64,000 nt of DNA from Deltaproteobacteria bacterium (lineage in GTDB: Bacteria > Desulfobacterota > Desulfobacteria > Desulfobacterales > GCA-2748835). Under the pieces are notes generated by a model. It worked only from the letters and a program-made list of their open reading frames with translations. It did no database searches and was not told the DNA's origin. Position numbers and translations under genes: made by a program. This document shows positions 1-9,002 of the stretch, in pieces (positions within the stretch are counted from its first letter, which is position 1; each line of letters opens with the position of its first letter). The stretch covers positions 1-64,000 of the forward strand of contig PDTL01000016.1 in assembly GCA_002748835.1 (NCBI GenBank), in the 5' to 3' direction.

Positions 1-79
1 ATAAATATCAACATCACTTCAAAAAGCGATGCATTCATCGAGAGACCCGTTCTCTGCTTCCTTACTTGCTGTCACTATT

Positions 80-95
80 CAGTTTTCAAAGATCA
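80..95 (-). promoter_or_regulatory. boxA-like antitermination element of an rRNA leader
   Basis: The minus strand reads TGATCTTTGAAAACTG. This resembles the boxA/leader motif (TGCTCTTTGAAAAC type) that precedes 16S or 23S genes in many bacteria. It lies about 60 nt downstream of a consensus promoter on the same strand and points off the left edge, so an rRNA operon probably begins just outside the window. No rRNA sequence itself is visible. Confidence 0.5.
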
Positions 96-157
96 AATGA
101 GGTTGCAGCTTTTTAGCCACCAGCATTGCCCATTATTTTAAGCGAGCAACATTTTTA

Positions 158-186
158 AATATATCCAAACCAACTGATCTTGTCAA
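158..186 (-). promoter_or_regulatory. Strong sigma-70 type promoter, probably rRNA operon
   Basis: On the minus strand a perfect -35 hexamer TTGACA (181-186) and a -10 TATATT (158-163) are separated by 17 nt. Transcription would start near 151 and run left through the boxA-like element to the window edge. Near-consensus hexamers and the following leader fit an rRNA promoter. The downstream gene is not in view. Confidence 0.7.
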
Positions 187-231
187 GCAGTTTTTACAGA
201 TTTTTTTTCCCGTTGTTTCGGGCGTCCCCCC

Positions 232-268
232 AAAAAAGAGAACCGGCAACTGAACGACTGCTGCCGGT
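232..268 (-). terminator. Rho-independent terminator after tRNA-Val
   Basis: On the minus strand a hairpin with arms ACCGGCA and TGCCGGT (242-248 and 262-268) is followed by TCTC and six T residues (232-237). It sits 21 nt past the CCA end of the tRNA gene and before the rRNA-type promoter, so it most likely ends the tRNA transcript. Confidence 0.6.
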
Positions 269-289
269 CCACCTCATGAATTTTCTAAA

Positions 290-366
290 TGGTAGGCACG
301 TCCGGAATCGAACCGGAGACCTCTACCGTGTCGGGGTAGCGCTCTAACCTGCTGAGCTACGCGCCT
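290..366 (-). tRNA. tRNA-Val (anticodon GAC)
   Basis: The 77-nt cloverleaf folds fully. It has a 7-bp acceptor stem (AGGCGCG with CGTGCCT, including one G-U pair), D stem GCTC/GAGC, anticodon stem CTACC/GGTAG, variable loop AGGTC, and T arm TCCGG-TTCGAAT-CCGGA. The discriminator is A and the CCA end is encoded. The seven-base anticodon loop reads CCGACAC, which gives anticodon GAC for valine. Position 33 is C instead of the almost universal U, the one odd feature. A terminator follows at 232-268. Confidence 0.93.
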
Positions 367-419
367 TCAGGACGTGATGTATCTAACAGACACCCCCATG
401 CTTGTCAAGGAAGATTGAT

Positions 420-464
420 AAAAAATGCATCATCGGCCGCCTGCGAAGGAGCAGGCGGCCGATG
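420..464 (-). terminator. Terminator downstream of ftsZ
   Basis: A perfect 14-bp inverted repeat (431-444 and 451-464, loop GAAGGA) lies about 95 nt past the ftsZ stop. On the minus strand it is followed by ATGCA and a run of six T residues. It likely marks the end of the dcw operon transcript. Confidence 0.7.
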
Positions 465-559
465 ACAGGCACATGCAGGGTCCTTGCTCGACTCATCTCT
501 GAGGAGAACGGCATCATTCGAACTGGCGATTCGTCACTGTGGACCTGTACATGCAGCCG

Positions 560-1846
560 TTAATCTGCTTTCCGGCGAAGAAAGGTGGGAACATCCAGAT
601 CCGTCCCATCCACAACCACCTGATGACCCCGGTAGAATCCGCCGCTGCCTTCTCCTGCAGCCCCCTGCATGCGGACAAAGGTCGGAGACTCCAGCTCATC
701 CACATCCAGATACCCGCTTTTAATCTCTTCTTCGGTCATAGGACGGACGACGCCACGGGTGGGCGTCTCCTTTTTCTTGCGATCTCCGGAAAATATTTTT
801 TTAGAGGGGACAACCCGAGGCTGAACACGCCCCATCGGCTGCGGTACCACCCGGTGCAGGGGTTGCGAAGAAATCGATTCGTCCGGTTTTCCCCCGATAC
901 CGGTGGCAATCACCGTAACCCGCATTTCATCACCGAGTTCCTCGTCAATGGCCTGCCCCCAGATGATTTCCGCATCATCACCGACCTCTTCATAGATGCG
1001 GTCACAGGCTTCGGTCATTTCATCCATGGTCAGTTCACTGCTGCTGGTGATGTTCATCAGGACAGCACGGGCACCGGAAATGGAGATATCCTCCAGAAGC
1101 GGATGGGAGATGGCCCGTTCAGCCGCTTCAATAGCCCGATTCTCTCCGGTGGCGATACCGATCCCCATGAGCGCCATGCCCGCCTGGGACATGGTGGTTT
1201 TCACGTCTGCAAAGTCAAGGTTGACCAATCCCGGCCGCATGATGAGATCGGTGATGCCTTTGACCGAGTGATGGAGTACCTCATCTGCTTTTCGAAACAT
1301 TTCCACCATTTTGGCATTTTTGGGCGCAATTCCCCGTAACCGATCATTGGGAATGATAATCACCGTATCTGCGACATCTTTGAGCTGTTTAAGGCCTTCT
1401 TCCGCCTGACGTGACCGCTTCTTCCCTTCAAAGGAGAACGGACGTGAGACGACCGCAACCGTCAGCGCCCCCAGTTCCTTGGCAATTTCTGCGATCACAG
1501 GTGCTGCACCGGTTCCGGTTCCACCGCCAAAACCGGCGGTAATGAACACCATATGACTGTCAGACAGCGCATCTCTGAGTTCATCCGCACTTTCGACAGC
1601 CGCATCGCGGCCAATGTTCGGGTTGGCGCCTGCACCCAGACCTTCGGTCAGCTCCGAGCCGATCTGAATTTTCACCGATGCTTTGGAAACCTCCAGTGCT
1701 TGGGCATCTGTATTGGCAACGATAAAGTTAACGCCCCTCAAGTTCTCTTCGATCATGTTGTTGATGGCATTCCCTCCCGCACCGCCAACACCGATAACCT
1801 TGATCTTTGCCTGATTCGTTGTGCTCTCAACATAAGTAAAAGACAT
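560..1846 (-). CDS. ftsZ: Cell division protein FtsZ
   Basis: Tubulin-like GTPase that polymerises into the Z ring at midcell. The 428 residues hold the nucleotide-binding N-terminal domain with the signature GGGTGTG at residues 107-113. A GTPase-activation domain follows, then a variable linker from about residue 320, and the conserved C-terminal peptide DVPTFLRRK that binds FtsA. The start ATG has the ribosome site GAGGAGG close upstream. It is the last gene of the dcw cluster, downstream of ftsA, and is followed by a terminator. Family assignment is unambiguous. Confidence 0.98.
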   Translation of the reverse strand: MSFTYVESTTNQAKIKVIGVGGAGGNAINNMIEENLRGVNFIVANTDAQALEVSKASVKIQIGSELTEGLGAGANPNIGRDAAVESADELRDALSDSHMVFITAGFGGGTGTGAAPVIAEIAKELGALTVAVVSRPFSFEGKKRSRQAEEGLKQLKDVADTVIIIPNDRLRGIAPKNAKMVEMFRKADEVLHHSVKGITDLIMRPGLVNLDFADVKTTMSQAGMALMGIGIATGENRAIEAAERAISHPLLEDISISGARAVLMNITSSSELTMDEMTEACDRIYEEVGDDAEIIWGQAIDEELGDEMRVTVIATGIGGKPDESISSQPLHRVVPQPMGRVQPRVVPSKKIFSGDRKKKETPTRGVVRPMTEEEIKSGYLDVDELESPTFVRMQGAAGEGSGGFYRGHQVVVDGTDLDVPTFLRRKAD

Positions 1847-1937
1847 GCCGTTCCTCCTCAGCCCTATAAAAGTTGAATTATCGCCAGTTCTTTGCCCTTT
1901 TATACCAGCAGACCTGCCTGACAGGTCCGCATTTCAT

Positions 1938-3158
1938 CTACACCACATCTTTGAACCATCGTTTGACCGCTGCCCACAAGCCCCCACCGGACGTCTGCCG
2001 CTGAAACCGATCCCGGGACCGGTTTCGGACACCGTACAGGATCAACCCAACAGCAGTTGCATACTTGGGATTATTCACCACATCCACCAGCCCGCCAATA
2101 CCGCAGGGACTTCCCATCCGAGCCGGTACGCCGTATATCGATTCGGCGATTTCCGTAATACCATCGAGCAGTGCCGTTCCACCCGAGATCACCACACCGG
2201 CGCTGATCGCGTTTTCCATGCCTGCCTGGTACAATTCCCGCTTGGTCAAGGTAAAAATCTCCTCCACCCGGGGTTCCAGGATTTCACCCAGTATCTGTTT
2301 GGACAGCTTTCGGGGCTCTCTTCCGGCCATACCGGGAATCTCGATGGTTTCATCCCCACGAATGGAACCGGCAATGCAGGTGCCGTATTCGATCTTGATC
2401 CGTTCAGATTCCGCAAACGGCGCTCTCAACCCCACAGAGATATCATTGGTCAGGTTATGCCCGCCCAAACCCAGCTCGAAGGTATGGCGGATATTATTGC
2501 CTGAAAAAATAGCCAGATCCGTTGTCCCTCCCCCAATATCGATCAGTGCCGCGCCCAGTTCCCGCTCTTCATGAGACAGCACGGATTCCCCGGAGGCCAG
2601 GGATTCGATGATGATCTGATTGATTTCAAGCCCGGCTTTGTTGGCGCATTTTTCCACATTATGAATGGAAGACGCTGCACCGGTGACAATATGAATTTTT
2701 GCTTCCAGACGCACACCGGTCATGCCCACGGGATTCTGAATACCAAACTCATCATCGACGATGTATTCCTGAGGCAGCACATGGATCACTTCCCGGTCCA
2801 CGGGGATGGCAACCGCCCGGGCCGCCTCGATCACCCGCGCCACATCCTGCTGCGTGATCTCCTGTCCCTTGATGGCAATAATGCCGTGGCTGTTAAACCC
2901 GGTGATATGGCCACCCGCGATCCCCACATACACGTTCCGGATCTCGCACCCTGCCATGAGCTCAGCCTCTTCCACCGCTTTCCGAATTGAGTCCACGGTT
3001 GCATCAATATCGACGACAATCCCCTTTCTCAACCCTGTGGAGGGATGGGTGCCGATACCAATGATATTGATATCTCCCCCGGCGACTTCACCGACCACGG
3101 CGCAGATCTTGCTTGTACCGATGTCCAGTCCCACTATGATGTCTTCATGCCCCTGCAC
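1938..3158 (-). CDS. ftsA: Cell division protein FtsA
   Basis: Actin-fold ATPase that tethers FtsZ to the membrane and recruits later division proteins. The 406 residues begin with VGLDIGTSKICAVVGEV (phosphate-1 motif) and contain the ALIDIGGGTTDLAIF phosphate-2 motif. They end in an amphipathic segment (LWAAVKRWFKDVV) typical of the FtsA membrane-targeting helix. The start is GTG at 3158 with AAGGAGG upstream. It lies 17 nt after ftsQ and 91 nt before ftsZ, and is almost certainly cotranscribed with both. Confidence 0.97.
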   Translation of the reverse strand: MQGHEDIIVGLDIGTSKICAVVGEVAGGDINIIGIGTHPSTGLRKGIVVDIDATVDSIRKAVEEAELMAGCEIRNVYVGIAGGHITGFNSHGIIAIKGQEITQQDVARVIEAARAVAIPVDREVIHVLPQEYIVDDEFGIQNPVGMTGVRLEAKIHIVTGAASSIHNVEKCANKAGLEINQIIIESLASGESVLSHEERELGAALIDIGGGTTDLAIFSGNNIRHTFELGLGGHNLTNDISVGLRAPFAESERIKIEYGTCIAGSIRGDETIEIPGMAGREPRKLSKQILGEILEPRVEEIFTLTKRELYQAGMENAISAGVVISGGTALLDGITEIAESIYGVPARMGSPCGIGGLVDVVNNPKYATAVGLILYGVRNRSRDRFQRQTSGGGLWAAVKRWFKDVV

Positions 3159-3175
3159 GGCGTTCCTCCTTTTCG

Positions 3176-4042
3176 TTACCCCCGGCCGTTTTCCGATTGC
3201 GGTTCCAGGACCACCCGGTTCACCCTATTCAGATCAATGGTCTGAACCGCAGCCAAGCTCTCTTTTTTCTGTAAATAGGCCATCACGTCCTTCAGGCGTT
3301 TCAGCTTTTTCCCGTAGTTTCCAAATCCCAGTTTAATCGTTAATCGCGTTCCCTCGAGCTTCAGCAGCGCGCCCACATCCCGGTCAAGAAGAATTTCCGG
3401 TACCTGAGAGGCAAGATCGGTTTCCTCAAGGGCTGTGAGCAGTGCCATCATGCTCTGATACACAAGCGTTTTCCTGTCGTCCTGAGGAAACACATCTTCG
3501 GACCGTATCCCGCTGATCTCCGGTACCCCTTCAGGCGAAACAGGAATATCCGATGCTTCCAGTGTTTTAAACACCTCTCCTTCCGCATTGAGCAGAAGCG
3601 GTTGTCTCAGGTCGATCACGGCTACGGCCACATGCTCTTTAATCCGGATCTCAATGCGTCCCGGCAGCTCTCGGCCGATCTCCGCAGACTGAATCCAGGG
3701 ATGGGCCAGCAGACGCTCCCGGCAGTGTCTCAGGTTCAGAGATAGAATATTCACCCCTGCTTCGATGCCGGCCAGGTCCAGGATCTCGTCGCGCTCGAGC
3801 CGGATCCTGCCCTGGATGTCAACCGTAGAGGCGGCAAACACCTTACTCTGAGTAAGCCCGTCATGCACCAGGATCCAGCTAAAGGTGCAGACCAGGACAA
3901 ACACAATCAACCCCAAAATCCGGGACACGCTCCGAAGACCGCGCCAGAAAGGTTTGTCCTGACGACGCTTCCGACGGTCTCCGCGCCTGTTCAACCGGTT
4001 TGCCTTTGTCCGGCGTCTTCCTGATTGCTGTTTATCCGACAT
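3176..4042 (-). CDS. ftsQ: Cell division protein FtsQ (POTRA domain)
   Basis: Bitopic membrane protein that links the Z ring to septal wall synthases through FtsB and FtsL. From the ATG at 4042 (288 residues) there is a basic cytoplasmic tail (SGRRRTKANRLNRRGDRRK), one membrane segment near residues 40-60, and a POTRA domain (TVDIQGRIRLERDEIL onward). The FtsQ/DivIB beta domain follows. This start overlaps the murB stop by 11 nt and has GAGG upstream. The frame is open further upstream but lies inside murB. Sequence is divergent, as is usual for FtsQ, but position and domains agree. Confidence 0.9.
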   Translation of the reverse strand: MSDKQQSGRRRTKANRLNRRGDRRKRRQDKPFWRGLRSVSRILGLIVFVLVCTFSWILVHDGLTQSKVFAASTVDIQGRIRLERDEILDLAGIEAGVNILSLNLRHCRERLLAHPWIQSAEIGRELPGRIEIRIKEHVAVAVIDLRQPLLLNAEGEVFKTLEASDIPVSPEGVPEISGIRSEDVFPQDDRKTLVYQSMMALLTALEETDLASQVPEILLDRDVGALLKLEGTRLTIKLGFGNYGKKLKRLKDVMAYLQKKESLAAVQTIDLNRVNRVVLEPQSENGRG

Positions 4043-5000
4043 AACGGACCTCGGGTTCCAGCAGGACAGAGAACCGCTGACTGACTTCGGCCTGGACATG
4101 GGCCGCGAGCAGGCGCATGTCCCTGCAGGCGTTTGCGTGTCCGGGTGCTCTGTTGATTAAAAAATTCGCATGCATTTCAGATACCGCTGCGTTTCCGATC
4201 CGAAAGCCCTTCAGCCCCGCCTGTTCAATGAGCCACCCCGCCGGTTTTCCGGCAGCCGGGTTTCGGAAATAGGAGCCGGCACTCGGCGCGCCCACCGGCT
4301 GACGTGCTTTGCGCATTACCAGGATCGCATGCATGGCTGCCCGTACGACAGCCGGCTGTGCCTGTTTAACCAGGAGGGTTGCTGAGAGCACAATGCCTCC
4401 CTTTTCCAATGCGTCCGAATCCCGGATACCCAGGGTCCGGTAACCGGTGATCAGCCGATCTTTTGAAATGTTCACCAGGGATCCTTCTACAGTGAGTACT
4501 GTCACCGTTTCCAGCAGGTCCCCGATGGTACCTTGGGGTGTACCGGCATTCATCACCACGGCGCCGCCGATGGATCCCGGAATGCCCGCCAGTGGCGCCA
4601 CACCGTCCCAGCCCGCTTTCATGGCAAGTCGGCACAGGGCTGGCAGTTTCCACCCGGCAGAGGCTGTTACCCAGATATCGCTGTCTGAAACCGGTTCTGA
4701 TATCGGCGCTGTTCCCAACTGAGACAGGGAGATGACCACCCCGCGAATCCCTTGATCCGAGACCAGAAGATTGCTCCCGCCGCCTAACAGTATCCAGGGA
4801 ATGCACCGCTGTTTCAATGCGCCGATCAAGTCGATCAACCCGGATAGGGATGCCGGATAAACCAGGTAATCTGCAGGCCCGCCGATACGAAACGTCGTAA
4901 ACCGGTACATGGGCATCGCTCGCCTGACGCAGCCGGCTCCGTTTTTGATGAGCCAATCTGACAAATCTGGCCCTGACGCCCCTGTGGTTTGTGTTCTCAT
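4032..5000 (-). CDS. murB: UDP-N-acetylenolpyruvoylglucosamine reductase MurB
   Basis: FAD enzyme that reduces UDP-GlcNAc-enolpyruvate to UDP-MurNAc in the cytoplasm. The 322 residues show the FAD-binding segments TTFRIGGPADYLVYP and LLGGGSNLLVSD and the conserved AGIPGSIGGAVVMNAG. The GSYFRNP segment carries the catalytic serine, and a C-terminal EVRYVG completes it. The pattern fits a type II MurB. The start codon immediately follows the murC stop, so translation is probably coupled. It overlaps ftsQ at the 3' end. Confidence 0.95.
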   Translation of the reverse strand: MRTQTTGASGPDLSDWLIKNGAGCVRRAMPMYRFTTFRIGGPADYLVYPASLSGLIDLIGALKQRCIPWILLGGGSNLLVSDQGIRGVVISLSQLGTAPISEPVSDSDIWVTASAGWKLPALCRLAMKAGWDGVAPLAGIPGSIGGAVVMNAGTPQGTIGDLLETVTVLTVEGSLVNISKDRLITGYRTLGIRDSDALEKGGIVLSATLLVKQAQPAVVRAAMHAILVMRKARQPVGAPSAGSYFRNPAAGKPAGWLIEQAGLKGFRIGNAAVSEMHANFLINRAPGHANACRDMRLLAAHVQAEVSQRFSVLLEPEVRYVG

Positions 5001-6374
5001 TCACTCAGCCAATGCCTCCAGAAGTGTTTCCCCCATGCGCCAGACATTGCCGGCCCCCAGCGTTAAAAAAACATCACCCGATTCCAGCACGGACGCAAAG
5101 TAGGCAACTGCTTTTTCCGTGTTCTGCAGATATACCACGTGTTTATGCCCGTGTGCGGCAAGTCCGTCCCGGAGTCGTTCACTGTCCACACCGGGAAGGG
5201 GCATTTCACCTGCCGGATAGATGGGAAGAATTCCAAGAAGGTCGCTCTGATAAAAGGCCCGGGTAAAGGCGTCGAACAGGGCGCGGGTCCGGCTGAAACG
5301 ATGGGGCTGAAAACAGACCACCACCCGATGATCCGGAAAACTCCGGCGTACCGCGTCCAGGGTGGCCTTGATTTCTGTGGGATGATGACCGTAATCATCA
5401 TAGACCCGGATTCCCCGGGATTCTCCTTTCCACTCCAGACGGCGCTGCACCCCAGCCATGGTCTCTAAGGCGTCTTTCACCACCGCAAAGGGGATGCCCA
5501 ATTCCATGGCAACTGCGATACTGGCCAGTGCGTTGTAAATGTTGTGCTCGCCGGGCAGGTTCAGAGAAACGTCGCCGAGCCTCTGCTTTCCCTGAAGAAC
5601 GGAAAACCGACTTTTCATTTCAGAAAACGTGATGTCTGCCGCCCGCAGATCTGCCTGGCGCGAAAATCCGTAGGTGACAAATCGCTTTCGGATCTGCGGA
5701 ATCAGATCCTGAACCGGCGGGCTGTCCATGCAGACCACGGCCAGGCCGTAAAACGGGATACGGTGAATAAATTCTAGAAACGCCGTCTTGATGGCATTCA
5801 GATCTGCATAATAATCCAGGTGCTCCAAGTCGATGTTGGTCACCACAGCAATGGTCGGCGTCATTTTCAGAAACGAGCCATCGCTCTCATCCGCTTCGGC
5901 AACAATGAAATCACCGTTGCCGTGCACCGCGTTGGTTCCATGGCTCTTGAGCTTGCCGCCAATCACGATGGTCGGATCCAGTCCGCCCTGCCCCATCACG
6001 GAGGACACAATGGATGTTGTCGTCGTCTTGCCATGGGCACCGGCAATGGCAATGCTGTACTTCAGACGCATGAGTTCGGCCAGCATCTCTGCTCGGGGAA
6101 TCAGCGGAATGCCCTGTTTCCGCGCCGCCTGAACTTCGGGATTTTCTGAACCAATGGCCGATGACATCACCACCACATCCGCACCGTCAATATTTTCGGC
6201 ATCGTGCCGGGGATAGACAGTTCCCCCGAGCGATGTCAGGCGGCGGGTGATATCAGAAGATTTGATGTCTGATCCAGACACCTGATACCCCAGGCTCAGC
6301 AGCAGTTCCGCGATGCCGCTCATGCCGATACCGCCGATACCGACGAAAAAGATATGATATTTTTTATGATACAT
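5001..6374 (-). CDS. murC: UDP-N-acetylmuramate--L-alanine ligase MurC
   Basis: Cytoplasmic ATP-dependent Mur ligase that adds L-Ala to UDP-MurNAc. The 457 residues contain the N-terminal UDP-binding Rossmann motif (GIGGIGMSGIAELL), the ATP-binding loop GAHGKTTTT near residue 113, and the middle-domain motif EADESDGSF. The central HNIYNALASIAVA and C-terminal DDYGHHPTEI motifs are also present. It stops exactly where murB starts. A 32-nt gap separates it from the small exported protein upstream. Confidence 0.97.
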   Translation of the reverse strand: MYHKKYHIFFVGIGGIGMSGIAELLLSLGYQVSGSDIKSSDITRRLTSLGGTVYPRHDAENIDGADVVVMSSAIGSENPEVQAARKQGIPLIPRAEMLAELMRLKYSIAIAGAHGKTTTTSIVSSVMGQGGLDPTIVIGGKLKSHGTNAVHGNGDFIVAEADESDGSFLKMTPTIAVVTNIDLEHLDYYADLNAIKTAFLEFIHRIPFYGLAVVCMDSPPVQDLIPQIRKRFVTYGFSRQADLRAADITFSEMKSRFSVLQGKQRLGDVSLNLPGEHNIYNALASIAVAMELGIPFAVVKDALETMAGVQRRLEWKGESRGIRVYDDYGHHPTEIKATLDAVRRSFPDHRVVVCFQPHRFSRTRALFDAFTRAFYQSDLLGILPIYPAGEMPLPGVDSERLRDGLAAHGHKHVVYLQNTEKAVAYFASVLESGDVFLTLGAGNVWRMGETLLEALAE

Positions 6375-6406
6375 CTGGCAATTCCATCCCGATCAGTACG
6401 GGTCCA

Positions 6407-6712
6407 TCAAATCTGGTTTTCCGCCACCTGACGGGGTTCCAGCACTCGCCACCCCAAGCCGGAGGTCTGAATCACATCCACGCTCTCCAGACAGGTGCTG
6501 CCGTCCGGCAGGGCCTTCTCGTAAAAGACCTTATACATACCGTCAAACAATTTCTGCCTGGCAACCACCGTACACGAATGGCAAAACCCAGCCGTCTCCA
6601 AGGTGCCTTTATCCGGTCCAAAAGAAACAGCTTGCACCATGTCCGCACCTGCGGTGAACGTCATGACAAACAGGCTTGCCGCGCACACACCCAACATACA
6701 TAGGATCCGCAT
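6407..6712 (-). CDS. Small exported protein of unknown function within the dcw cluster
   Basis: 101 residues with a clear signal peptide (MRILCMLGVCAASLFVMTFTAGA, cleavage probably after residue 23). The mature part is about 78 residues and contains a CHSC pair and a third cysteine in STCLESVDV. The ribosome site AAGGAGAG lies just upstream of the ATG, so it looks like a real gene. It sits between murG and murC, which are adjacent or separated by ddl in most dcw clusters. I do not recognise a family. A periplasmic role with disulfide or metal binding is possible but not shown. Confidence 0.75.
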   Translation of the reverse strand: MRILCMLGVCAASLFVMTFTAGADMVQAVSFGPDKGTLETAGFCHSCTVVARQKLFDGMYKVFYEKALPDGSTCLESVDVIQTSGLGWRVLEPRQVAENQI

Positions 6713-6781
6713 CGTTTCTCTCCTTTATCTTTTATCATTACCGGTACAGCATCTATTTCGCCGAACCGAGCTCATACGGGG

Positions 6782-7876
6782 TCAGGCATCGCCTGAACCC
6801 ATCAGCCTTTCACAGGCATCGATAATCAGGTCTGCTGCATCCGGGTGAGCCAGCTTCCGTGCCTGCTCGCCGATCTGCCGCCGTTTTTTCCCATCCTGAA
6901 TCAAACTGGAAAGCAGCTCGCCCAGAACGGCTCCGCTGAGTTCAGACTGGGGCAGCAGCACCGCTGCGTCTGCATCGGACAAGTGCCGGGCATTCCAGGT
7001 CTGATGATCATCCGCAGCAAAAGGGTAAGGCACCAGCACGGCACATTTTCCCAGAAGAGCCAGTTCCGCCACGGTTGTAGCACCGGCTCTGCAGATCACC
7101 AGATCCGCAGCGGCATACAGCGGCTTCATATCATGGAAAAACGCCGCCACCGTGTGAGAAATCCCCGTTTCCGCATAGGCCCGGGACACGGCGTCCGCAT
7201 CTCGCGGCCCGGTCTGATGCACAACTGAAATATCCAGGGCCTTCAACGTTGGCAAGGCATCCATCATGGCCTGGTTGAGGGGCGCTGCACCCTGGCTTCC
7301 CCCCACAACCAGCAGATTTACCGGTGTGCCCTTATCGGTCTCTATCGGTTCCCTGTTCCCGGCAACCAGCTCCCTGCGCACAGGATTCCCGGTAAAAAGG
7401 GTTTTCGTTTCCGGAAATGCCCGGGTCCGGTCTGGAAATGAGATAAAAATCTGGCTTACCCATGGGGCCAGTATCCGGTTGGTCAGGCCAGGCACCGTGT
7501 TCTGTTCGCAGATGGCCGTTGGTATCCCCAGCAGGCGGGCTGCCACAATCACCGGTCCGGCCGCATACCCGCCCATGCCCATGACCATATCCGGTCGTTC
7601 GCGCCGGCAGATCCGCACCGCAGCCGCAATGGCCATGGGCACCCGACGTAGCGCGGCGAGAACCGTCCGCATTTTTTTCCCTTTGATGCCCTGGACGGCA
7701 ATCACCCGGTGCGGATATCCCGCACGTCCCAGAATACTGAGATCCATGGGGCGCCCGGCGGTGACAAATACCACCCGGTTATCGGGATCCCGCTGCTGGA
7801 ATGCCTCGGCGATGGCGATAGCCGGAAACAGGTGTCCTCCGGTTCCGCCGCCGCCGAACAGAATGCACAGACCCAT
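6782..7876 (-). CDS. murG: UDP-GlcNAc:lipid I GlcNAc transferase MurG
   Basis: Peripheral membrane glycosyltransferase (GT28) that converts lipid I to lipid II. From the ATG at 7876 the protein starts MGLCILFGGGGTGGHLFPAI, whose GGGTGGH is the lipid-binding N-domain loop. The C domain shows VVGGSQGAAPLNQ and the donor-site region CRAGATTVAELALLGK. A GTG nine bases upstream (7885) is an alternative start. The gene overlaps the 3' end of ftsW by about 100 nt, which is unusually long. The 3' neighbour is the small exported protein. Confidence 0.96.
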   Translation of the reverse strand: MGLCILFGGGGTGGHLFPAIAIAEAFQQRDPDNRVVFVTAGRPMDLSILGRAGYPHRVIAVQGIKGKKMRTVLAALRRVPMAIAAAVRICRRERPDMVMGMGGYAAGPVIVAARLLGIPTAICEQNTVPGLTNRILAPWVSQIFISFPDRTRAFPETKTLFTGNPVRRELVAGNREPIETDKGTPVNLLVVGGSQGAAPLNQAMMDALPTLKALDISVVHQTGPRDADAVSRAYAETGISHTVAAFFHDMKPLYAAADLVICRAGATTVAELALLGKCAVLVPYPFAADDHQTWNARHLSDADAAVLLPQSELSGAVLGELLSSLIQDGKKRRQIGEQARKLAHPDAADLIIDACERLMGSGDA

Positions 7877-9002
7877 TGTCTTCACCCTGTTGTTGATTCA
7901 GACCAATATTCATCAGTATACCCACACATGCCATATCCACGAGTAATGCCGTGCCGCCGTAGCTCAGAAAGGGAAGCGTCAGTCCTTTGGTCGGCAGCAG
8001 TCCCAGGGTCACCCCCATGTTGATGCAGATCTGAATCCCCAGGACCGTGGTCAATCCGCCAGCCAACAAGGCACCAAAACGGTCCCCTGCCCTGCTGGCG
8101 ATCACTATGCCCCGAAAAATCAAGGCAGTGTACAACATAATAACGGTCATGACCCCCAGAAAACCGAGCTCTTCACCGATAATGGAAAAAATAAAATCTG
8201 TGTGCGGTTCCGGCAGGTAAAACATTTTCTGACGGCCCTGGCCGAAGCCCTGGCCCCAGAGACCGCCTGATGCAAATGCAATCAGTGACTGATGGAGCTG
8301 ATACGCGAATTCGTTCTGGTATTTCTCCGGATCCAGAAAAGCAAGCCACCGGGCCTTCCGATACGGTGCCTGAAACAGATACCAGATCGAAAATGCGCTG
8401 ATGGGCCCGATCGCAACAAGGAGGTGAAACACCCGCACCCCTCCCACAAACAGCATGATCAGCGTAATCAGCGTGATCACCACAAAGGAGCCAAAATCCG
8501 GCTGCAACAGAATGAGCAAGGCAAAGGGCGCCAGAATCAGAACGTGGGGCAGGAGACTGACGGTCCAGCGATCCAGGCAATCCTGTTTACGGGTCAGTGA
8601 ATAGGCGAGAAAAATCACCACCCCCACCTTGACCATCTCGGACGGCTGAAACGATATAACGCCCAGATTCACCCACCGTGTCGCCCCACCGGCGGATGTT
8701 CCCAATCCGGGTATTTCCACCATGATCAGTGCAGCCAACGAGACCAGAAGAACCAGGTAGGCCATTTTCTGCATATTAAAAAACCGGTAGGGGAAATGAC
8801 GGAAAAAGATCAGCACACCAAAGCCGACCATGGCGAAAATGGCCTGTCGTTGAAAATAATGGAATGCACTGGCAGCCTCCCGCATGGCAAGCATGGAACT
8901 GGAACTGAACACCATGACCATCCCGATGCCCACAAGGATGATCACGGGAAACAGAATCCAGCCATCATAGGCAAACCTGTCTTTATATCCGGTTTCCGTC
9001 AT
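7779..9002 (-). CDS. ftsW: Septal peptidoglycan glycosyltransferase FtsW
   Basis: SEDS-family membrane enzyme that polymerises septal glycan strands together with FtsI. The start ATG at 9002 overlaps the murD stop (ATGA). The 407 residues hold about ten membrane segments and the family motifs LGTSAGGATRWVNLG, FQPSEMVK, GQGFGQGRQK and FLSYGGTALL. After the last helix (GILMNIGLNQQQG) the frame continues for about 35 residues into murG as an arginine-rich tail (VRRRRNRRTPVSGYRHRRG). That tail is not typical of the family and may reflect loss of an earlier stop. Confidence 0.95.
   Translation of the reverse strand: MTETGYKDRFAYDGWILFPVIILVGIGMVMVFSSSSMLAMREAASAFHYFQRQAIFAMVGFGVLIFFRHFPYRFFNMQKMAYLVLLVSLAALIMVEIPGLGTSAGGATRWVNLGVISFQPSEMVKVGVVIFLAYSLTRKQDCLDRWTVSLLPHVLILAPFALLILLQPDFGSFVVITLITLIMLFVGGVRVFHLLVAIGPISAFSIWYLFQAPYRKARWLAFLDPEKYQNEFAYQLHQSLIAFASGGLWGQGFGQGRQKMFYLPEPHTDFIFSIIGEELGFLGVMTVIMLYTALIFRGIVIASRAGDRFGALLAGGLTTVLGIQICINMGVTLGLLPTKGLTLPFLSYGGTALLVDMACVGILMNIGLNQQQGEDNGSVHSVRRRRNRRTPVSGYRHRRGIPAAGSR

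Noticed and set aside
539..1339. Plus-strand frame of 266 codons over ftsZ
   Set aside because: Antisense to a certain gene; the protein has no family character and no ribosome site. It reflects GC-biased codon use.
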